DNA of 64,000 nucleotides from Microlunatus capsulatus (GTDB taxonomy: Bacteria; Actinomycetota; Actinomycetes; Propionibacteriales; Propionibacteriaceae): NCBI RefSeq assembly GCF_017876495.1, contig NZ_JAGIOB010000001.1, positions 868,001-932,000 on the forward strand, read 5' to 3'. The position numbers were made by a program, and so were the translations under genes. The notes below the pieces were generated by a model that saw only the letters and a list, made by a program, of their open reading frames with translations, did no database searches and had not been told where the DNA came from. Shown piece by piece: positions 7,872 to 17,593 of the stretch (the stretch's first letter is position 1; every line of letters starts with the position of its first letter).

Positions 7872-8864
7872 TCAGGGCCAGCGGGCGCCCAGCGAGATCA
7901 TCCCGAAGGCGGCGAGGATCGCGAAACCCAGCCCGAAGCCGGCGTAGCGCGAGGTGACCTCCTGGTCGACCTTCTCGGTGCCGACCGAGCTGCCGATGTC
8001 CTCGTAGACCTCCTTGAGCTGGCCGGCCGACGTCGCGGTGTAGGCCTCGCCGCCGGACACCCGGGAGACCCGGGCCAGCTCGGAGCGGTCGACCGGCACC
8101 GGCTCGCGGCGCCCGCTGACCTCGATGTAGCCGTCGGCGGTGCCGTAGGCGATCGTGTAGATCGGCACGTCCTGGGCCTTGGAGGCCTCGGCCGCCTCGG
8201 CGGAGGAACGGCCCACCTGGGTCTTGCCGTCGCTCAGCAGCACGATCCGGGCGGGCACCACGGCCTCGGGGTCGTCGGGGTCCGGCGGCACCTGGGCCAG
8301 GGCGGCCAGCGAGGTGTAGATGCCCTCGCCGATGGCCGTCGACGGCTGCGGCTGGAGGGCCTGGATCGCCGCCGTGGCCGCGCCGCGGTCCAGCGTGGGC
8401 GGGACCAGCGTCGTCGCCGTCCCCGCGAAGGACACCACCGAGACGTTGAACTTGGGCGGCAGGCTGGTGACGAAGTCCTCGGCCGCAGCCTTGGCCGCCT
8501 CGATCCGGTTGGGCTCGACGTCGGTGGCCTCCATCGAGAGCGAGACGTCGATCGTCACGACGACCGTGGCCCGCTCGCGCGGCACCGACACCTCGTCCTT
8601 GGGCTTGGCGAACGCCATCGTCAGCGTGGCCAGGCTGAGGATCGAGAGCCCGACGGCGACGTGCCGCAGCCACGTCCGGTCCCGGGGTATGACGAGGTCG
8701 AACATCGTCCGGCCCACCGCGGCGCGGCGCCGGCCGGCCCGGCGCACCAGCGCGAGGTACAGCCCCACCAGGGCGGGGATCAGCAGCAGCAGCCAGAGCC
8801 GGCCGGGCGCCAGGAAGGACAGCATCGGCACCAGGGCGGGTGCCGCGAGCAGCGTCGTCGTCAT
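7872..8864 (-). CDS. VWA-domain membrane protein (BatA/BatB-like), copy 2
   Basis: A 330-residue membrane-anchored von Willebrand factor A protein. Two N-terminal membrane helices (about 20-40 and 67-85) are followed by a VWA domain with the MIDAS motif DVSLS at residues 106-110, and a C-terminal helix near residues 305-325 ending LGARWP. Such proteins accompany MoxR and DUF58 proteins and are thought to act with the MoxR chaperone on envelope or metal-dependent targets. It is a close paralogue of the upstream gene, sharing VPRERATVV, YTIAYGT and the same C-terminus. ATG overlaps the preceding stop (TGATG). Confidence 0.9.
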   Translation of the reverse strand: MTTTLLAAPALVPMLSFLAPGRLWLLLLIPALVGLYLALVRRAGRRRAAVGRTMFDLVIPRDRTWLRHVAVGLSILSLATLTMAFAKPKDEVSVPRERATVVVTIDVSLSMEATDVEPNRIEAAKAAAEDFVTSLPPKFNVSVVSFAGTATTLVPPTLDRGAATAAIQALQPQPSTAIGEGIYTSLAALAQVPPDPDDPEAVVPARIVLLSDGKTQVGRSSAEAAEASKAQDVPIYTIAYGTADGYIEVSGRREPVPVDRSELARVSRVSGGEAYTATSAGQLKEVYEDIGSSVGTEKVDQEVTSRYAGFGLGFAILAAFGMISLGARWP

Positions 8865-9850
8865 CACGGCCACCGCGCGCCCAGCGAGATGGCGCCCAGG
8901 GCGGCCAGCACGGCGAGGGCGAGGCCGTAGCCGGCGAACCGCGCGGTCACCTCGCGGTCGGCCTTCTCGTACCCCACCTCGGAGCCGATGTTCTCGTACA
9001 CCGAGCGGAGCTGGTCGGCGGTGGCGGCGGAGAAGTACTCGCCGCCGCTGAGGTCGGCCACCTGCTGCATCTCCTCGTGGTCGACGGGCACCGGCTCGCG
9101 CTTCCCGTCCAGGTCGACGTAGCCGTTCTCGGTGCCGTAGGCGATCGTGTAGACGGGCACCTCGGCCGCGCCGGCCTCGGCCGCCGCCTGCTGCGGGGAC
9201 CGGCCGACGGTGTTCGAGCCGTCGCTGAGCAGGACGATCGCGCCCGGCGCCACCGACTCCGGGTCGTCCGGGTCCTTCGGCGCCTGGGACAGCGCGCGCA
9301 TCGCGGTGGCGATGCCCTCGCCGATGGCGGTGGAGTCCTGCAGCTGGATGCTGTTGATGGCGTTCTCGACGGTGTTGTGCGCCGTGGTCGGCGGCACGAG
9401 CACCGACGACGCCCCGGCCATCGAGACCACGGCGACGTTGTACTTCTCGGGCAGCTCGGCGACGAACTCCGTCGCCGCCTGCTTGGCCGCGTCGAGCCGG
9501 CTGGGCTGCACGTCGGTGGCCTGCATCGACAGCGACGCGTCGATGACCAGCACGACGGTGGCCCGCTCCCGCGGGACCTGGACCTCGGTCTTGGGCCGCG
9601 CGAACGCCGCCGTCAGGGTGATGAGGCTCAGCAGGGACAGCGCGACGGCGAGGTGGCGGCGCCACTGGGACTGCTTGGGCACCACGACCTCGAGCATCGA
9701 GGTGTTGGTGAACCGCATCCCGCGCCGGTTCTTGCGGCGGGTGGCGAAGACGTAGGCCGCCACCATCAGGGGGATGACGAGCAGGATCAGCAGGCGCTCC
9801 GGGTCCAGGAACGCCAGCTGCGGCACCAGGCCGACGGCGGTCGTGGTCAC
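8864..9850 (-). CDS. VWA-domain membrane protein (BatA/BatB-like), copy 1
   Basis: A 328-residue protein with the same plan as its downstream paralogue: membrane helices at about 17-35 and 66-84, a VWA domain with intact MIDAS D104-A-S106-L-S108 (IDASLSM), and a C-terminal helix ending LGARWP. By analogy with BatA/BatB and MoxR-operon proteins it probably presents a metal-dependent adhesion site outside the membrane and works with the MoxR ATPase. It follows the DUF58 gene by 16 nt in the same operon. The substrate of the complex is unknown. Confidence 0.9.
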   Translation of the reverse strand: MTTTAVGLVPQLAFLDPERLLILLVIPLMVAAYVFATRRKNRRGMRFTNTSMLEVVVPKQSQWRRHLAVALSLLSLITLTAAFARPKTEVQVPRERATVVLVIDASLSMQATDVQPSRLDAAKQAATEFVAELPEKYNVAVVSMAGASSVLVPPTTAHNTVENAINSIQLQDSTAIGEGIATAMRALSQAPKDPDDPESVAPGAIVLLSDGSNTVGRSPQQAAAEAGAAEVPVYTIAYGTENGYVDLDGKREPVPVDHEEMQQVADLSGGEYFSAATADQLRSVYENIGSEVGYEKADREVTARFAGYGLALAVLAALGAISLGARWP

Positions 9851-9866
9851 GTCGTGCTCCGGCGGT

Positions 9867-10979
9867 TCACTTGGTCACTCCCTGGGGCGGTGCGTGCAGC
9901 ATGCTGGCCACCCGGCGGTAGGCCAGCACGAACCGGGCGATGTCGGCCACCCAGTCCTGGTCGGTGCGCAGCTGGATGTGCCCGACACCAGCACGACGAA
10001 GGGCGATCCGGATCCGTTCCCGCTGGGCGGCGCTGGCCGCGTCCATCCGGGCCCGGGCGTCGGGGTCGGCGGTGTTCACGTAGCGCTCGAAGTCGGTCTC
10101 GGGGTCGCGGATCAGCATGTCGCCGACGTCGGGGAACTCGACCTCGCGCCGGTCGACCACCTCGACGGCCAGCACCTGGTTCCGCACCCCCAGCCGGCGC
10201 ATCGAGCGCTCCCACTCGGGCTCGACGTTCGGGTCGAGCTCGTGGTCTCCCGGGGTCAGGAAGTCCGAGACGACGACGCGCAGGCCGCGGCGCCGCTGGG
10301 TGCGCGACAGCTGCTCGATGCCGGCGGCGAGCGACATCGAGCCGGTCGCGTGGTCGGGCACGAACGGCTCGGTGAGCATCGAGCGCAGCAGGGCGTAGAG
10401 CGCGGAGCGGCCCGAGCGCGCGGGCAGCCGGCGCAGCGAGTCCGGGCGCATCACGTAGCCGCCGAAGCGGTCACCCATCTTCTGGCTGAGGAAGCCGATG
10501 GTGGCGATGGCGGCGATGCCGAGATCGCGCTTGGTGACGCCCTCGGTCCCCCAGTTCATCGACGGCGTCACGTCCAGCAGCGCCCAGACCTCGAGCTCGC
10601 GGTCGGACATGGTGTCGCGGACGTAGGGCACCGTCGTCCGGGCGGTGACGGCCCAGTCGATCTTGCGGACGTCGTCCTCGCCGGCGATGTAGGCGCGGGC
10701 GTCGTTGGTCTCCGAGCCCGGCCCGGGCAGCAGGCCCAGGTGGTCGCCGTGCAGGTAGCCCTCCAGGCGCCGGACGATCGTCAGCTCCAGCCGGCGCAGC
10801 GCCGCCTCGGGCGCGAGCTTGTTCAGCGGGATGGTCGCCCGGGTCGGCTCGCCCAGCACCGACGCCACGGCCCCGTGCTGCTGCTCCAGCGCGGACGCCG
10901 GTCCACCACCGGGCGCGGGCACGCCGGCCGGCCGGCCGCTGGGCGGCGGGTAGGCCGGTCCGGGGGCGGGGGTCGCCAC
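9867..10979 (-). CDS. DUF58 domain-containing protein
   Basis: A 370-residue cytoplasmic protein of the MoxR-associated DUF58 family, which carries a degenerate VWA fold. The N-terminal 50 residues are Pro/Ala-rich. The DUF58 signature lies at about 75-160, with GPGSETNDARAYIAGEDDVR and IDWAVTARTT. A VWA-like LLDVTPSMN follows in place of a full MIDAS. No membrane segment is seen. GTG at 10979 starts 8 nt after the MoxR stop; the frame continues further upstream through the MoxR Pro/Gln tail, which I treat as non-coding in this frame. MoxR, DUF58 and VWA genes form a conserved trio. Confidence 0.88.
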   Translation of the reverse strand: MATPAPGPAYPPPSGRPAGVPAPGGGPASALEQQHGAVASVLGEPTRATIPLNKLAPEAALRRLELTIVRRLEGYLHGDHLGLLPGPGSETNDARAYIAGEDDVRKIDWAVTARTTVPYVRDTMSDRELEVWALLDVTPSMNWGTEGVTKRDLGIAAIATIGFLSQKMGDRFGGYVMRPDSLRRLPARSGRSALYALLRSMLTEPFVPDHATGSMSLAAGIEQLSRTQRRRGLRVVVSDFLTPGDHELDPNVEPEWERSMRRLGVRNQVLAVEVVDRREVEFPDVGDMLIRDPETDFERYVNTADPDARARMDAASAAQRERIRIALRRAGVGHIQLRTDQDWVADIARFVLAYRRVASMLHAPPQGVTK

Positions 10980-10987
10980 GCGCTCGC

Positions 10988-12193
<1,206 letters not shown>

Positions 12194-12465
12194 TCACTGC
12201 TCCTGTGGGGATCTCGGGCCCGGTGGTGCGCGCGCACCGCGGACGACGACCCGGACATCCTCTCAGACCGGCCCAACCGCCCCCGGGGCCCGACCGGGCC
12301 GCGCGGTGGCGGGCCCTGGCGGCCGCCGACGGTGCGGCCGGGCCCCAGGCTGCCACGTCCGCGGTCCGCCGGGGCGGTCCCGCGCGGCGAATAGACTCGG
12401 GCGACGCCACGGCCCGTGGCGCGACGGCCCGGACGGGACCGTCCCGTGTGATCTGATGGGGACCG
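12194..12465. promoter_or_regulatory. Divergent intergenic region, MoxR / Pro-Ser protein
   Basis: Divergent 272-bp region. A plausible -10 box TAGACT at 12392-12397 would serve the rightward gene with a leader of about 60 nt. No convincing -10/-35 pair was found for the leftward MoxR operon, and no clear operator palindrome. Confidence 0.35.
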
Positions 12466-13614
12466 ATGTCGACGCCCGAGCCGCCCGCGCCGTCCCCCGA
12501 CGGCCCCGAGCAGCAGCCCGGGCCCCCCGGCCCCGGTCCAGGCGGCCCCCCACCCGGCTCGTCCAGCGCCGCGGCGCCCGGCCCCGGGGGGGACCCCGCC
12601 GGCGGGTACGGCCCGCCCGTCCCGCCGCCCCCGCCGGACGACGACCCCTGGCCCACCGCGCCCCTCGACGACGACGGCTACGTGCCGCTGAGCCCGGTCC
12701 GCGAGCAGGACCCGCCCCGCGTCGGCGAGTACTGGCTCGACGCCCGGCTGCACGCCACCCCGGCCGGCGTCGTCTACACCGCCCACGACGGCGCCGACAC
12801 CCCGGCGCTCGTCGTCCTGCTGTCGGAGGGAGCGACCGCCGACGCGGCGGCCCGCGAGCGGCTCTCCGGCGCGGTCAACCACCTGCACATCGACGACGTG
12901 CTCGCCCGCGGCGGCCACGGTCAGGACTCCGGGCGGCTGGGTCGCCGCTACCGGCCCGACGCCGACGGACCGGTCCCGCCCGACGCCGCCCTCGTCGCGC
13001 CGTGGGTCGCGCTGGCCTACGACGGCTCCCCCGCCGCCGCCGAGCGGGCCCGCCGCGTGCTCGACGACGTCGAGATCGCCGACCTGCCGCCGCAGGGCGC
13101 GGCCTCGGGACCGGACTACCAGCACTACTGGGTGGACCGCGTCCGGCCCGGGCTCGCCCGGCTGTGGCCGCTGCCCTGGCCGGGTCGCTACGACCGGGCC
13201 GGCTGGCGGACGATCCTCGTCTCCTGGCTGCTCATGCTGCTGCTCGCCGCGCTCGCGGTGCTCATCGCCATCCTCGTCTTCCGCAACCAGCCGCCGCAGG
13301 CTCCGCCGCCGCCCACCGGGCAGTCCGGCAGCCCGCCGCCCGCGAGCAGCTCCCCGTCCCCGCAGTCCGGCTCGCCGTCGCCGCAGTCGGGGTCCCCGTC
13401 GCCGCAGTCCGGCTCGCCCTCGCCGTCCAGCTCGGAGTCGGGCTCCGGCTCCCCCTCGCCCAGCGGCTCGGAGTCCGGCGGCCCGTCGCCCTCGGGCAGC
13501 GAGTCCGCCGAGTCGCCCTCCCCGGCGCCCTCGGCCACCGAGTCCGGCGGCGGTGGCGGCGGGCCCTCGCCCTCCGGCGAGCCCGGCAGCCCGTCGCCGA
13601 GGTCGCGGCTGTGA
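12466..13614 (+). CDS. Single-pass membrane protein with Pro-rich N-terminus and Ser/Pro repeat tail
   Basis: A 382-residue protein of unknown function. Residues 1-70 are Pro/Gly-rich. Residues 80-225 are a folded cytoplasmic part that begins VGEYWLDARLHATPAGVVYT, faintly like the N-lobe of a Hanks-type kinase but without catalytic motifs. One membrane helix lies at about 247-269. The extracellular tail of about 110 residues is low complexity, with SPSPQSG-type repeats. It is divergent from the MoxR operon and GTGA-coupled to the Cof-type phosphatase downstream. The kinase resemblance is weak and speculative; the extended tail may span the cell wall. Confidence 0.75.
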   Translation: MSTPEPPAPSPDGPEQQPGPPGPGPGGPPPGSSSAAAPGPGGDPAGGYGPPVPPPPPDDDPWPTAPLDDDGYVPLSPVREQDPPRVGEYWLDARLHATPAGVVYTAHDGADTPALVVLLSEGATADAAARERLSGAVNHLHIDDVLARGGHGQDSGRLGRRYRPDADGPVPPDAALVAPWVALAYDGSPAAAERARRVLDDVEIADLPPQGAASGPDYQHYWVDRVRPGLARLWPLPWPGRYDRAGWRTILVSWLLMLLLAALAVLIAILVFRNQPPQAPPPPTGQSGSPPPASSSPSPQSGSPSPQSGSPSPQSGSPSPSSSESGSGSPSPSGSESGGPSPSGSESAESPSPAPSATESGGGGGGPSPSGEPGSPSPRSRL

Positions 13615-14498
13615 GCCCCGTCGCGCCCCGCGCCCGGGACCTCGACGACCGGGTGCCCCGGGTCGTCGTCACCGACATGGACGGCACCTTCCTCTCCCCC
13701 GACGGCACCGTCAGCGCGGAGAACCGGGCCGCGGTCCTCGCCGCGCAAGAGGCGGGCATCCTCGTGCTGTTCGCCACCGGGCGGCCGGTGCGCTGGCTCG
13801 ACGTCATCCGCGACCTGCCCGGCGCCCACCCGACGGTGATCGCCAGCAACGGGGCCGTGCTGTACGACCTCGGCTCCGGTGAGCTGCTCGACCGGGTCTG
13901 CGTGGACCCGCTGGTGGCTCTGGAGGCGGTCCGGGCCGTCCGGGCGGCCGTGCCCGACGCCGCCTTCGCCTTCGAGTCCGGCACCCGCTTCGGGCACGAG
14001 GACGGCTACCGGCTGTGGCGGTCCGACCCGGCCGTCGACCCGGCCCTGTTCACCGGGCCGGCGGAGCAGATCGCCCACACCGAGCCGTTCGTCAAGATGC
14101 TGGTGCAGAGCCAGGCCCTGGACGCCGACCGGCTGCTGGCCGACGTGCTCGCCGTCGTCGGCGACCGGCTGACCGTCACCCACTCCGCCGCCCACGGCGT
14201 CGGGCTGGTGGAGGTCAGCGGCCCCGGGGTCAGCAAGGCGTCGATGCTGGCGCGCTGCTGCGCCCGCCTGGGCGTCGACCCCGCCGACGTGGCCGCCTTC
14301 GGGGACATGCCGAACGACGTCGCCATGCTCAGCTGGGCCGGGCTGCCGCACGTCGTCGCCAACGCGCACCCGCTGCTGCTCGAGGGCCCGTACCGGGTCG
14401 TGCCGGCCAACGCCGAGTCCGGCGTCGGGCGCACGATCCAGGACTGGGTCGCCCGGACGGCCGCGACCGCCGGCGCCGAGCCCACGCTGACGTCGTGA
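13611..14498 (+). CDS. Cof-type HAD family phosphatase
   Basis: Haloacid-dehalogenase superfamily hydrolase, Cof/YbjI class with a type IIB cap, 295 residues. Motif I is TDMDGTFL with nucleophile Asp22 and Asp24; the ATGRP motif follows, and the C-terminal motif IV is FGDMPNDVAML. Such enzymes dephosphorylate small sugar phosphates or phosphorylated cofactors such as FMN; the substrate here is unknown. GTG at 13611 overlaps the upstream stop, and the 3' end overlaps the GT87 gene by GTGA, so three genes are translationally coupled. Confidence 0.9.
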   Translation: MSPVAPRARDLDDRVPRVVVTDMDGTFLSPDGTVSAENRAAVLAAQEAGILVLFATGRPVRWLDVIRDLPGAHPTVIASNGAVLYDLGSGELLDRVCVDPLVALEAVRAVRAAVPDAAFAFESGTRFGHEDGYRLWRSDPAVDPALFTGPAEQIAHTEPFVKMLVQSQALDADRLLADVLAVVGDRLTVTHSAAHGVGLVEVSGPGVSKASMLARCCARLGVDPADVAAFGDMPNDVAMLSWAGLPHVVANAHPLLLEGPYRVVPANAESGVGRTIQDWVARTAATAGAEPTLTS

Positions 14499-15736
14499 CC
14501 CGGGCGCTCCGCGGCGTCGCCGTCTGCCTGCTGCCCGTGCTCGTCGGGCTCTACGTGGCCGCCACCACCTTCGGCGGCGGCCGCTTCGTGCCCTGGCGGC
14601 CGGTGATGGTCGACCTCGACGTCTACCGCCGCGCGGGCCTCGTGCTGCTCCAGGGCGGCGACTTCTACACCCTGCCCGGCTCCCTGCAGTTCCTGTACCC
14701 GCCCTTCGCCGCGGTGCTGGCCGTGCCGCTCGCGCTGCTGCCGACGGCCCTGGTGCAGATCGGCTGGACGGTCGCAGGCGTCCTCGCGCTGCTGGCCGTG
14801 CTGCACCGCTTCGGGCTGCACGGCTGGGTGCTGAGCCTGGTGGGCACGGCCTGCGTCTGGTTCGTGGAGCCGGTCACCCAGACGCTGGCCTTCGGCCAGC
14901 TGGGCATCTTCCTGGTCGCCCTCGTCGTCCTGGACCTCGTCCCCGGGCCCCGGGTCGCCGCGCGCCGGCTGCTCCCCGAGGGCGCCCTCACCGCGCTCGC
15001 CGCGGCCGTCAAGCTCACGCCGGCGATCTTCGTCGTCCAGCTCCTGGTGGTCCGCCGCACCCGGGCCTTCGTGACCGCCGTCGTCACCGGCCTGGTCGTC
15101 ACGCTGGCCAGCGCCGTCGTCGCCCCACGCGCCTCCCTGGGCTTCTGGGGCCGGCTGGCGCACGGCGACACCGGCCTGGGCGGCAGCATCATCTACTACA
15201 CGAACCAGTCCGTGATGGCCGACGTCGTCCGGGTCCTCGGGCTGGGCGGCGGGGCCGCCGCGCTCGGCCTGGCCCTGTCCGCCCTGGTCGCCGCGCTCGG
15301 CGTCTGGGCCGGCTGGCGCTGGTACCGCCGCGACGTGGCCCTGGCCGTCACCCTCTGCGGCGTCGCCAGCCTGCTGGCCTCCCCGGTCTCGTGGCTGCAC
15401 CACTTCGTCTGGGTGGTCCCGCTGGCCCTGTGCCTGATCCAGCACAGCCGGGGCCGCGACGCCGCCGACCGCCCGCTGGCCCCCCTGCCGGGCTGGTTCA
15501 CCGCGCTCGGCTGGATCTTCGTCGGCTGGGTCGTGGCCTCGCCCTTCCGCCGGCTGCCCAACGGCGCCGACGTCGAGCTGCAGTGGAGCGCGGGCCAGCA
15601 CGCCCTGGCCTCCACGACGGCGGTGCTCGGCGTCGCCCTGCTGGCCGGCGCCGTCGTGGTCGCCGGCCGCACGGTCCCGCCGGACCCGGCCGGCACCCCC
15701 GCCGGGGTCAGCGCGGCCGCGCGCCCCGGAAGTTGA
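14495..15736 (+). CDS. GT87 (DUF2029) membrane glycosyltransferase
   Basis: Polytopic GT-C-type glycosyltransferase of 413 residues with roughly ten membrane helices. Acidic residues in the first extracytoplasmic loop (MVDLDVYRRAG) match the catalytic region of the PimE-like GT87 family, which transfers mannose from polyprenyl-phosphate-mannose. The substrate here is unknown. The GTG start is coupled (GTGA) to the phosphatase gene. Its last 29 nt overlap the 3' end of the convergent SMP-30 gene. Confidence 0.85.
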   Translation: MTRALRGVAVCLLPVLVGLYVAATTFGGGRFVPWRPVMVDLDVYRRAGLVLLQGGDFYTLPGSLQFLYPPFAAVLAVPLALLPTALVQIGWTVAGVLALLAVLHRFGLHGWVLSLVGTACVWFVEPVTQTLAFGQLGIFLVALVVLDLVPGPRVAARRLLPEGALTALAAAVKLTPAIFVVQLLVVRRTRAFVTAVVTGLVVTLASAVVAPRASLGFWGRLAHGDTGLGGSIIYYTNQSVMADVVRVLGLGGGAAALGLALSALVAALGVWAGWRWYRRDVALAVTLCGVASLLASPVSWLHHFVWVVPLALCLIQHSRGRDAADRPLAPLPGWFTALGWIFVGWVVASPFRRLPNGADVELQWSAGQHALASTTAVLGVALLAGAVVVAGRTVPPDPAGTPAGVSAAARPGS

Positions 15737-16601
15737 CCCGCAGGGTGTAGAGCGAGGTCGTCGCCGTCAGGTAGAGCTGGTTGCGCTGCGGCCCGCCGAA
15801 CTCCAGGTTGGCCACGATCTCGGGCACCAGCAGCTTGCCCAGCAGGGTGCCGTCGGGGTGGTAGCAGTGCACCCCGTCCTGCGCCGCGGCCCACAGCCGG
15901 CCGCCGTCGTCGAAGCGCAGCCCGTCGTAGCCGAGGTCGTCGGCCGCCCAGACGGCCCCGCCGCGGAGCCGGGCGCCGTCGACGTCGAAGAGCCGGATGG
16001 TGTGCTGGTCGCTGTCCACGACGTAGAGGTGCCGCTCGTCGGGGGAGAACGCCAGCCCGTTCGGCTGCACGAAGTCGTCGGCCACCACCTCGGGCTCGCC
16101 GCCGTCGGGGCCCAGCCGGAAGACGTGCCGGGCGCCGATCTCGGAGGTGCCGCGGTGGCCCTCGTAGTCGGTGTGGATGCCGTAGCTGGGGTCGGTGAAC
16201 CAGATCGAGCCGTCGGAGCGGACGACGACGTCGTTGGGGCTGTTGAGCCGGCGGCCCTGCCAGGAGTCGGCGAGCACGGTGGTGCTGCCGTCGTGCTCCA
16301 CCCGGGTCACCCGGCGCGCGCCGTGCTCGCAGCTGACGAAGCGGCCCTGGGGGTCGAGGGTGCGGCCGTTCGGGAAGTCGGCGGGCGTGGCGAAGACGTC
16401 GGTGCGCCCGCTCACCTCGTCGTAGCGCAGCACCCGGTCGTTGGGGATGTCGCTGAACAGCAGCACCCGGGCGGCCGGGGCGTAGGCCGGGCCCTCCAGC
16501 CAGCGGCCGCGGTCGAAGACCTGCTCCAGGAAGCGGTCGCCCCCCGTGCCGGCGAAGCGCTCGTCCAGGACCTCGAAACGGGCGGGGATCATCGCGGGCA
16601 C
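15708..16601 (-). CDS. SMP-30/gluconolactonase family protein
   Basis: Six-bladed beta-propeller hydrolase of 297 residues in the SMP-30/gluconolactonase/LRE family, probably a cytoplasmic sugar lactonase. Conserved metal-site motifs are visible: EGPAYAP near residue 37, NSPNDVVVRSDGSIWFTDPSYG in the middle (two neighbouring blocks) and QPNGLAFSPDE. GTG at 16601 has AGGAG 4 nt upstream; ATG three codons later is an alternative with less suitable spacing. The 3' end overlaps the GT87 gene tail to tail by 29 nt. Confidence 0.88.
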   Translation of the reverse strand: MPAMIPARFEVLDERFAGTGGDRFLEQVFDRGRWLEGPAYAPAARVLLFSDIPNDRVLRYDEVSGRTDVFATPADFPNGRTLDPQGRFVSCEHGARRVTRVEHDGSTTVLADSWQGRRLNSPNDVVVRSDGSIWFTDPSYGIHTDYEGHRGTSEIGARHVFRLGPDGGEPEVVADDFVQPNGLAFSPDERHLYVVDSDQHTIRLFDVDGARLRGGAVWAADDLGYDGLRFDDGGRLWAAAQDGVHCYHPDGTLLGKLLVPEIVANLEFGGPQRNQLYLTATTSLYTLRVNFRGARPR

Positions 16602-16657
16602 AGCACTCCTCGTGGTCGGTGGCGCACGTCGTGGCGCCGGAGCGCGAAGATACCGCC

Positions 16658-17464
16658 ATGACGACCGCGTCCCTGCCCGCGCCCTCGCCCGCCGCCCCCC
16701 GGCCGGGCCGCCTCCGCCGCCTCGGCTGGCTGTGGGTGCTGCTCGCCGGCGCCCTGGCCTACCTGCTCGTGCTGCGCACCCTCGTGGCCACCGAGAACCT
16801 CAACTTCGTGCCCTCGCTCATCCTTCTGGGCTCGATCGTCGTGCCCGCCTCGGTCCTGGTCTTCGCCGCCTCCAGCGGACGCCAGGTGCTGGTGCCGCCG
16901 GGGCTGATCGCGCTGGTGGCGGTGCTCGGCGGCGTCGTCGGCACGGTCGCCGCCGGCACGCTGGAGTACGACGCCCTGCACCGGCTGGGCGCGCTGCCGA
17001 TGATCATGGTCGGGCTGATCGAGGAGAGCGCCAAGCTGGTGGTGCCGCTCGTCGTGCTGCTGGTCACCCGCTACCGCGACCCCCGCGCCGGGGTGATCGT
17101 GGGCGTCGCCAGCGGGATGGGCTTCGCCACCCTGGAGACGATGGGCTACGGCTTCAACGCCCTGCTGCGCAGCGGCAGCCTGGTCAGCGTCGAGCAGACG
17201 CTGCTGCTGCGGGCCCTGCTCTCCCCGGCGGGCCACGTCGCCTGGACCGGGCTCACCGTCGCCGCCCTGTGGGCCGTCGCGTCCGACCCGCGCAAGGGCC
17301 GCGCCGTCGCCCGGCTGGTCGGGGTCTTCGTCGCCGCCGTGCTCCTGCACGCCGCCTGGGACGGGCTGGACAACCTCTGGGTGCACCTCGTCGTCGGCGG
17401 CGGCAGCTTCGCCGCCCTGCTGGTGGTCATCCACCGCGCGCACCGGGGCCCGAAGCCCGCCTGA
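16658..17464 (+). CDS. PrsW family intramembrane metalloprotease
   Basis: Multi-pass membrane protease of 268 residues related to B. subtilis PrsW, which cleaves anti-sigma factor RsiW. The active-site EExxK motif is E122-E123-S-A-K126 in a membrane helix. The second and third motifs are FATLETMGYGF and SPAGHVAWTG, with His in LLHAAWDG near the C-terminus. About eight helices are predicted. ATG at 16658 is preferred over an upstream GTG because hydrophilic N-terminus length then fits the family. Its substrate is not identifiable; the ECF sigma operon is nearby but its zinc-finger protein lacks a membrane helix. Confidence 0.9.
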   Translation: MTTASLPAPSPAAPRPGRLRRLGWLWVLLAGALAYLLVLRTLVATENLNFVPSLILLGSIVVPASVLVFAASSGRQVLVPPGLIALVAVLGGVVGTVAAGTLEYDALHRLGALPMIMVGLIEESAKLVVPLVVLLVTRYRDPRAGVIVGVASGMGFATLETMGYGFNALLRSGSLVSVEQTLLLRALLSPAGHVAWTGLTVAALWAVASDPRKGRAVARLVGVFVAAVLLHAAWDGLDNLWVHLVVGGGSFAALLVVIHRAHRGPKPA

Positions 17465-17512
17465 GGCCTGATCCCGCGCCCCGCCGGTGCTCTCCGCGCC
17501 CCGCTGCTGCTC

Positions 17513-17536
17513 CCGCGCCCGGTGCACCGGGCGCGG
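17513..17536. terminator. 24-nt perfect palindrome between convergent genes
   Basis: A perfect self-complementary 24-nt sequence, core GCGCCCGGTGCACCGGGCGC, sits between the prsW-like and Nramp-like genes that converge on it. Flanking copies of CGCGCCCCGC and a short ACGGC repeat make the region highly structured. No T-run follows, so it is terminator-like rather than a canonical intrinsic terminator. Confidence 0.5.
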
Positions 17537-17593
17537 CCGTGCCGACGGGGCGCGGGAGCCCCGCCGGCCCGGCACGGCACGGCACGGCCCGGC

